This document shows positions 59,251 through 64,000 of a DNA stretch of 64,000 nucleotides, piece after piece. Position 1 is the stretch's first letter. The number at the start of each line of letters is the position of its first letter. Source of the stretch: Closterium sp. NIES-65 (lineage: Eukaryota; Streptophyta; Zygnematophyceae; Desmidiales; Closteriaceae); contig CANXME010002579.1 in the NCBI GenBank assembly GCA_948144175.1, forward strand, positions 1,114,001 to 1,178,000, in the 5' to 3' direction. The notes under the pieces are model-generated. The model searched no databases and was not told where the DNA came from. It saw only the letters and a program-made list of their open reading frames with translations. A program made the translations under genes and the position numbers.

Positions 59251-59447
59251 GTGCATTTGCGCGCTTCTTTGGTGACTCAGCGGACTGCACGAGGGAGTTG
59301 ATCCACGACCTGGGGGTGGTGGAGGCACCCACATTCCTGTTCTACCGGCGGGGAGAGCTGCTGGGGCGCTATGTGGGGTCGGGCAGGGGGGGGGGGATGT
59401 GGTGGGGGAGATTCTCAAGCACCAGGGGGTGCCCGTGAGCTCATGAG
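59251..59447 (+). pseudogene. broken copy of CDSP32 exon 2, 3' half
   Basis: GCATTTGCGCGCTTCTTTGG to GCCCGTGAGCTCATGA repeats the second half of exon 2. It encodes [20 protein letters not shown] and the YVGSG motif, then a run of G shifts the frame. It lacks the CGPC site. Tiny further echoes (GGTGGGGGAGATTCTCAAG) appear near 59655 and 59725. Confidence 0.88.
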
Positions 59448-59459
59448 TGGTACTATGCT

Positions 59460-60382
59460 TTAGGCAGCACACGGGGCTGTTCTGAAGGAGCAGAGCGTTG
59501 TTAGAGGGCTCGAGGAAGAGAGCGGGGAAGGGTTAGGGGAGAGATATGGTGGAGGAGATTATCATGCACCAGGGGAAATTTCATGAGTGGAAATTTCAGA
59601 CAGACGTTTGTTCTGATGAGTGTTAGCATAAGACGAGAAAGGGAACAGGGGGGGGCTGGTGGGGGAGATTCTCAAGTGCCAAGGCACGGGGAAGAGAGGG
59701 TGGAAGGGATAAGGGGAGGGATTCGGTGGGGGAGATTCTGATGCAGGGCTGATTTTATCAGGGTAATTACCCTGATTTCAGGGTGATTTCAGGCTTTCCA
59801 ATTTGTGGAGACTGAAATTTCAGAGTTAATGAGTTCTCAACCCAGATCCAATCCCTGATTTTGAGTATAGTGTAACAGACTAGCTTGTTAGTGGACCCTG
59901 ACTTTAAACCCAAGACCTGAATTACAAGTAAAAGAAGGCAAACTGTAACAGTTTGCCTACCGAACCCACAGTTGACCTCCCGAGCCAGGCTGGTTACCAG
60001 AAAGGATCGCATACAAAAAACACAGAGTCGTTTAGCAGAGCAGGGTTGGTTGGTGAGAGTCCCAACAACACACTCCACAAGGAACAACTGCTCAAAGTGT
60101 GCACAGTTTGCGTACATGGTAATTCAGGTCGTGCTTGTACTCATACCGGTAGTTCTCTTAGATTGTTCGAAGAGACAGAATAAAACGCCAATATACCTAG
60201 CATAGGCCACGAGCACTTCCGCCTTCATTACGGTACCCTTAGAACTCCAGCTGTATCTATCCTACGGCCAAAATAGAAACCCCGACGGGATTGGTGGTCG
60301 TAGCGTATCGGCATGACAACAACTATGTTAGTGGCGTATCACGTATTCTCACTGGCTCGCCCTGGCATTGCAACCCCGCGGA
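59460..60382. other. intergenic, no recognisable gene
   Basis: The first 300 bases contain echoes of CDSP32 exon 2. The rest (59760-60382) is unique sequence with short frames only. Confidence 0.5.
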
Positions 60383-60494
60383 TGTCAGAATGAGGAATGA
60401 TGCCATTGATGTTGGTTGGGGTACATATACGGTAACAAACCCTAACTTCTGTACCCCCTAAGACAAACCTCACTACAGGCTACAACATTTGACA
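60383..60494 (-). repeat. copia 3' LTR (112 bp)
   Basis: On the minus strand it starts TGTCAAATGTTGTAGCCTG and ends CCTCATTCTGACA. It shares TGTCAAAT and GCCTGTAGTG-type blocks with the other two copia LTRs here. The outer edge is inferred from the TG...CA ends. Confidence 0.7.
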
Positions 60495-60697
60495 CACCCC
60501 CATAGCCTAAGTGAGGGGTGTCTAGCAAAATAAAAAAGAGTACGGTCACAAGACCAGTCCAAAAGAAAACAAAGCTCAGGGTGGATCACAACGTCACCAC
60601 ACTCTCTGAGCACAAGCAACAGTGGCCACAAGGCCAGTCCAAGAGATCACAAGTATATATAGCAAGAGTACAGACGAAGCAGGCAATAAACTCAAGC

Positions 60698-63600
60698 CTA
60701 CACATGACTAGAACCTGTGTCAACAAGGCCTAACTGCACACAACACCTCTGGTGGTCACGAGGCGGAAGCGCCTTGGTGAAGATGTCTGCAGTGTTGGCC
60801 TCGGACTCCACAAACTCGAAGCGAGCCTGTCCACGTCTCTGCAACTCTCGCAGAAGAAAGTACCTGACGTGAATGTGCTTCACTCTGCTCTCCAGTCGCG
60901 GCTCACGATAGAGGAGGATCGACGCCTTGTTGTCAGTGAAAAAGGTCGGTGCAGAGCTCGGCCGCTCACCAAGGTCGGCGAGCAAGAAGGTCAACCAACG
61001 CAACTCCTGTGCCGCCATGGCACCAGCGTAAATCTCAGCCTCAGCTGTAGAGGTCGAGACAGAAGAGGAGCGCGTGGAACGCCAGGAAACAGCTCCAGAA
61101 CCCAGACTGAAACAGTACCCCTGAGTAGACCTGTGAGTCTCAGCGTCGTCAGCGTAAGAGGAGTCACAGTGACCAGTGAGTACGACAGACTGCTGCCCTC
61201 CAAGAACTAGCCCCACGCCTGATGTAGTCGCTAGGTACTTCGCCACCCTCACAGCTGCCGTCCAGTGAACAGGACGGTGTCTCCCTGGCGCAACAAAGCG
61301 CGCAAGGATGCTGAGAGGGAAGGCGAGGTCCGGGCGAGTACAAGTCATCAGGTACATGAGGCAACCCACAAGCTCTGCGTAGGGACCACTAGGCTCAAAC
61401 GGCTCGTCAGGAAAGGGACCAGTGAGTCTGTGGTCAACAGCGAGAGGTGTGCGCTGTACGGTGGAGTGCTGAAGCCCGAACCGCTGAAGGACCTGCTGCA
61501 CCATGTGTGACTGTGAGAGTGTAATGGTGCGAGCGGCTCTGTCCCTGGTGATCTGCAGGCCAAGGTAGTGGCGCAGCTCACCAAGATCAGTGCACGTGTG
61601 TCTCTTCTGCAGTTCGGACTTCACGTCTGCCAAAGCAACCCTGTCCGGAGTGGCGAAAACGAGGTCGTCGACGTAAACCAGAACAAAGAACGGTGTGGAG
61701 CCACGAGGAACGAACAGCGACGGGTCGGCAGAAGACGGCTGGAAACCAAGGTCAGAGAGGGTAGAACGCAGAGTGTCGTGCCACTCACGAGGGGCCTGGC
61801 GAAGACCGTAAACAGGTCGCCTCAGCCTCCACTGGGTCCCAGGAGGGAAGGTGCCAGTGAAGGCCGAGGGACGACGCAACCAGACCTCCTCGTGTAGGCT
61901 GCCCTGAAGGAAAGCAGTGGAGAAGTCAAGAGAGTGTAACTCGTAGTCTCTCTGTGCTGCTACGTGTAGTAACACCCGAAGAGTGGTCATCTTCGGGGTA
62001 GGTGCGAAGGTCTGAAAGAAGTCAACTCCCTCGCGCTGACTGAAACCTCTAGCCACGTAGCGCGCCTTGAAGACCGGGGGAGATCCCGGTGGCCGCTTCA
62101 CCCTGTAGATCCACATGCCGTCGACTACGTTCGCCCCAGGGGGGGGAACCTCATCGACGTAGGTGCCTGTGGATCTGTAGGAGGCCATCTCTGCGTCCAT
62201 GGCAGCTCTCCACTGAGAGGCCCAAGGCCCTGACACTGCCTCAGCGTAAGTGCGAGGAGTCGGAATGTCAAGGGCGTCGGGGTCACCCTCAGGGGCGAGG
62301 AGCATGGCACAGAGATGAGGGGAAGCGGCCGCCAGGAACTCTAGCTCAAACTGCCTGTCCTCTAGGGCGTCACAGCCAAGGGCAGACACACCCCCGACGG
62401 CCAGAGGACTGGTAGGAGGAGCAGCCATAAGCGTGGTGGCGTAGTCAAGGCGGCGGGTAGAGGCAAAGTCAGTAACTGCGGCAGTAAGAGCGGACACAGA
62501 GGACACAGAGGCACGAGGGTGAGTAACAAGAGAGGCGAGAACACGAGAGAGAACAGGACGGTACGTGCGGTAGTAGTCAGTGACAGGAGTAGGGAGCGAC
62601 ACAGTGAGGGCCGACTCAGGAGGAGACGGAAGCACAGACTGAGACGGACGAGGTGGACTAGAAAGAAGGAAGGGAGTACGAAGGTCAGTGAAGGGAACAG
62701 GAGACGAGGGACGAGCACGAGGGGAGCGACGAGTAGCCCAAGAACGAGACGGAGGAGGAGAGGACAAAGGCGGAGAACTGGGGAAAACAGCGGGGGAGGA
62801 GTCAGGAGGAGGAAACGTGGGACCGTAGACAGGAGGAGAGGCGGAGGAGGGAGGAGAAGGGGAGGGGAGACCAAGGGTCCGAAGACCCGAGACAGGAGGA
62901 GGAAGTGGCTGCTGCTGCTGCTGCTGCTGCGACTGCTGCTGCTGCGGAAGCGGCTGCTGCTGGGACTGCTGCTCCTGCGGGTCCAGCTGCTGCTGCTGCT
63001 GCTGCTCCTGCGGCTCCAGCTGCTGCTGCTGCTCCTCCAGCCGCTGTAACTCCCTCTCCTCTCTCTCCAACGCCAGCTGCTCGTCACGGGCACGGCGAAC
63101 ACGAGCCTGGTGCCTAGTCGGGTAGGGGTGGGGGGGCGGAGTAGTGTCCGAAGCAGCGGCAGCTCCAGAGTCCACCCCCGAAGAACCAGGCGCACCACCC
63201 CCAGAGGCAGCACTAACACCAGCTCCAGACCCAGGCTCACCAGAACCCGAAGGAGGCGCACTCTCACCCCCAGTGTCCGCGCGACCAGCACCAGCTCCCG
63301 GACGACAAGAGTCCTCTGCACCCACCGGGTCAGCTCCAACTCCAGAACCAGAAACTCCAGCTCCAACTCCAGCTCCAACCCCAGCACCCCCAGAACCAGA
63401 AACTAGAGTGCCAACTCCAGCTCCAACTCCAGCTCCAACTCCAGCTCCAACTCCACCACCCCCAGAACCAGAAACCGGTACAGGAACAGGCGCAGCACCA
63501 ACCTCTCGAGAGCTAGCACCTGCGGCACGCTGCGAGGAGGACTGTGGGGAGGGAGGCTGTACCGGAGAGGCTACCGAAGGAGGAGGGGTAGCCTGGGACA

Positions 63601-64000
63601 CACCCGACGGGGCTGGACCAGGGGGGGGAGGCTGTACCGGGGGAACAGGAGGGGGAGCGGCAGTCAGGAAGAGGGGGGGAGGAGGAACCGGGAGACCTCG
63701 ACTGGGGTACCTGACGTAGTACGGAGTGGACTCCTCGAAACGGACGTCACGGGAGTCAAAGAACCGGTGAGAGGGAGGGTGGTAAAAGGTGAAGTCAGAG
63801 GAGTCCTCAGGGAAACCAAGGAAGACACAGGGGACGGCACGAGGCGAGAGCTTGTCCGCGGAGGTGTCGCGGACAAGAGCCAAGCACCCCCAGACACGAA
63901 ACCGCGACGCAACACCAGGGGACCCTGTCCAAAGACTGGTCGGTGAAACCTCTGGTCGAGAGACACGTGGCCAGAGGTTCAGCTGGTGCGCGGCGTACCT
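60698..64000 (-). CDS. copia polyprotein (integrase C-part, RT, RNase H), partial, open frame
   Basis: The frame is open from the window edge to the stop at 60698, about 1,100 codons. It begins within integrase (HQLNLWPRVSRPEVSPTSLW, FRVWGCLALVRD, PCVFLGFPED). A long linker rich in Gly/Ala/Pro and Gln follows (about 62880-63560). Reverse transcriptase begins near WRAAMDAEMASYRSTGTYVD and has YVDDLVFA (about 61660). RNase H shows GHCDSSYADD and STAEAEIYAGAMAAQELRW, ending near FTKALPP. No stop or frameshift is seen, so this copy could still encode active enzymes if its missing part is intact. Confidence 0.92.
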   Translation of the reverse strand, partial: RYAAHQLNLWPRVSRPEVSPTSLWTGSPGVASRFRVWGCLALVRDTSADKLSPRAVPCVFLGFPEDSSDFTFYHPPSHRFFDSRDVRFEESTPYYVRYPSRGLPVPPPPLFLTAAPPPVPPVQPPPPGPAPSGVSQATPPPSVASPVQPPSPQSSSQRAAGASSREVGAAPVPVPVSGSGGGGVGAGVGAGVGAGVGTLVSGSGGAGVGAGVGAGVSGSGVGADPVGAEDSCRPGAGAGRADTGGESAPPSGSGEPGSGAGVSAASGGGAPGSSGVDSGAAAASDTTPPPHPYPTRHQARVRRARDEQLALEREERELQRLEEQQQQLEPQEQQQQQQLDPQEQQSQQQPLPQQQQSQQQQQQQPLPPPVSGLRTLGLPSPSPPSSASPPVYGPTFPPPDSSPAVFPSSPPLSSPPPSRSWATRRSPRARPSSPVPFTDLRTPFLLSSPPRPSQSVLPSPPESALTVSLPTPVTDYYRTYRPVLSRVLASLVTHPRASVSSVSALTAAVTDFASTRRLDYATTLMAAPPTSPLAVGGVSALGCDALEDRQFELEFLAAASPHLCAMLLAPEGDPDALDIPTPRTYAEAVSGPWASQWRAAMDAEMASYRSTGTYVDEVPPPGANVVDGMWIYRVKRPPGSPPVFKARYVARGFSQREGVDFFQTFAPTPKMTTLRVLLHVAAQRDYELHSLDFSTAFLQGSLHEEVWLRRPSAFTGTFPPGTQWRLRRPVYGLRQAPREWHDTLRSTLSDLGFQPSSADPSLFVPRGSTPFFVLVYVDDLVFATPDRVALADVKSELQKRHTCTDLGELRHYLGLQITRDRAARTITLSQSHMVQQVLQRFGLQHSTVQRTPLAVDHRLTGPFPDEPFEPSGPYAELVGCLMYLMTCTRPDLAFPLSILARFVAPGRHRPVHWTAAVRVAKYLATTSGVGLVLGGQQSVVLTGHCDSSYADDAETHRSTQGYCFSLGSGAVSWRSTRSSSVSTSTAEAEIYAGAMAAQELRWLTFLLADLGERPSSAPTFFTDNKASILLYREPRLESRVKHIHVRYFLLRELQRRGQARFEFVESEANTADIFTKALPPRDHQRCCVQLGLVDTGSSHV

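Larger units (their letters stand above)
60383..64000 (-). mobile_element. Ty1/copia retrotransposon, minus strand, 3' part, apparently intact
   Basis: The 3' LTR is at 60383-60494 and the polyprotein runs to the right window edge. It belongs to the same broad family as the element at 1-5184 (same motifs, same type of short LTR), but its frame is uninterrupted. A purine tract lies just before the LTR (plus-strand 60495-60508). The 5' LTR and gag are outside the window. Confidence 0.92.

Overview
This is a nuclear window from a plant-lineage eukaryote. Genes have spliceosomal introns with GT/AG borders. Three host genes resemble plant families: a chloroplast CDSP32-type double thioredoxin, a PPR protein like Arabidopsis At4g21190/EMB1417, and an NPG/TTC7-type TPR protein. 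DPH2 and a nuclear tRNA-Ala are also present. Retroelements are plant-type Ty1/copia and chromodomain Ty3/gypsy. High GC, many minisatellites and compact intergenic space suggest a streptophyte green alga, but the sequence alone does not name a species.

Layout: 1-5.2 kb, 3' part of a decayed copia element with a short 3' LTR, then a PIF/Harbinger-like MITE. 5.4-9.7 kb, pyrimidine-rich DNA without genes, holding one inverted copy of a dispersed module. 9.7-13.3 kb, a complete PIF/Harbinger element (transposase plus Myb-like gene, 25-bp inverted ends, TAA duplication). 13.8-15.9 kb, purine-rich minisatellites that were the target of a Gag-only LTR element (15.9-19.3 kb). 20.2-23.7 kb, DPH2 on the minus strand. 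23.8 kb, tRNA-Ala(CGC). 24.0-24.65 kb, a MITE-like element. 24.8-27.9 kb, the PPR gene. 28.0-33.65 kb, a gypsy element with near-identical LTRs and perfect 5-bp duplications, carrying a solo copia LTR inside its polymerase. 33.65-44.2 kb, a tandem duplication whose two units each hold a small-ORF module, an F-box-like polyQ gene and a broken DPH2 3' end. 44.5-55.9 kb, the TPR gene, with an ~8 kb intron array of about 396 copies of a 20-bp unit. 57.4-59.2 kb, CDSP32. 60.4-64 kb, an open-frame copia element on the minus strand, cut by the window edge.

The most striking pattern is shared by all multi-exon host genes here. Pieces of exons together with their splice acceptor or donor are repeated in tandem inside introns or next to exons, mostly as broken copies. 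In the TPR gene the repeat unit of the giant minisatellite matches the exon-1/intron-1 junction over 17 of 20 bases, so the intron holds hundreds of potential decoy donor sites. The window looks dominated by repeated short tandem duplication, later unit expansion, and several rounds of transposon insertion.
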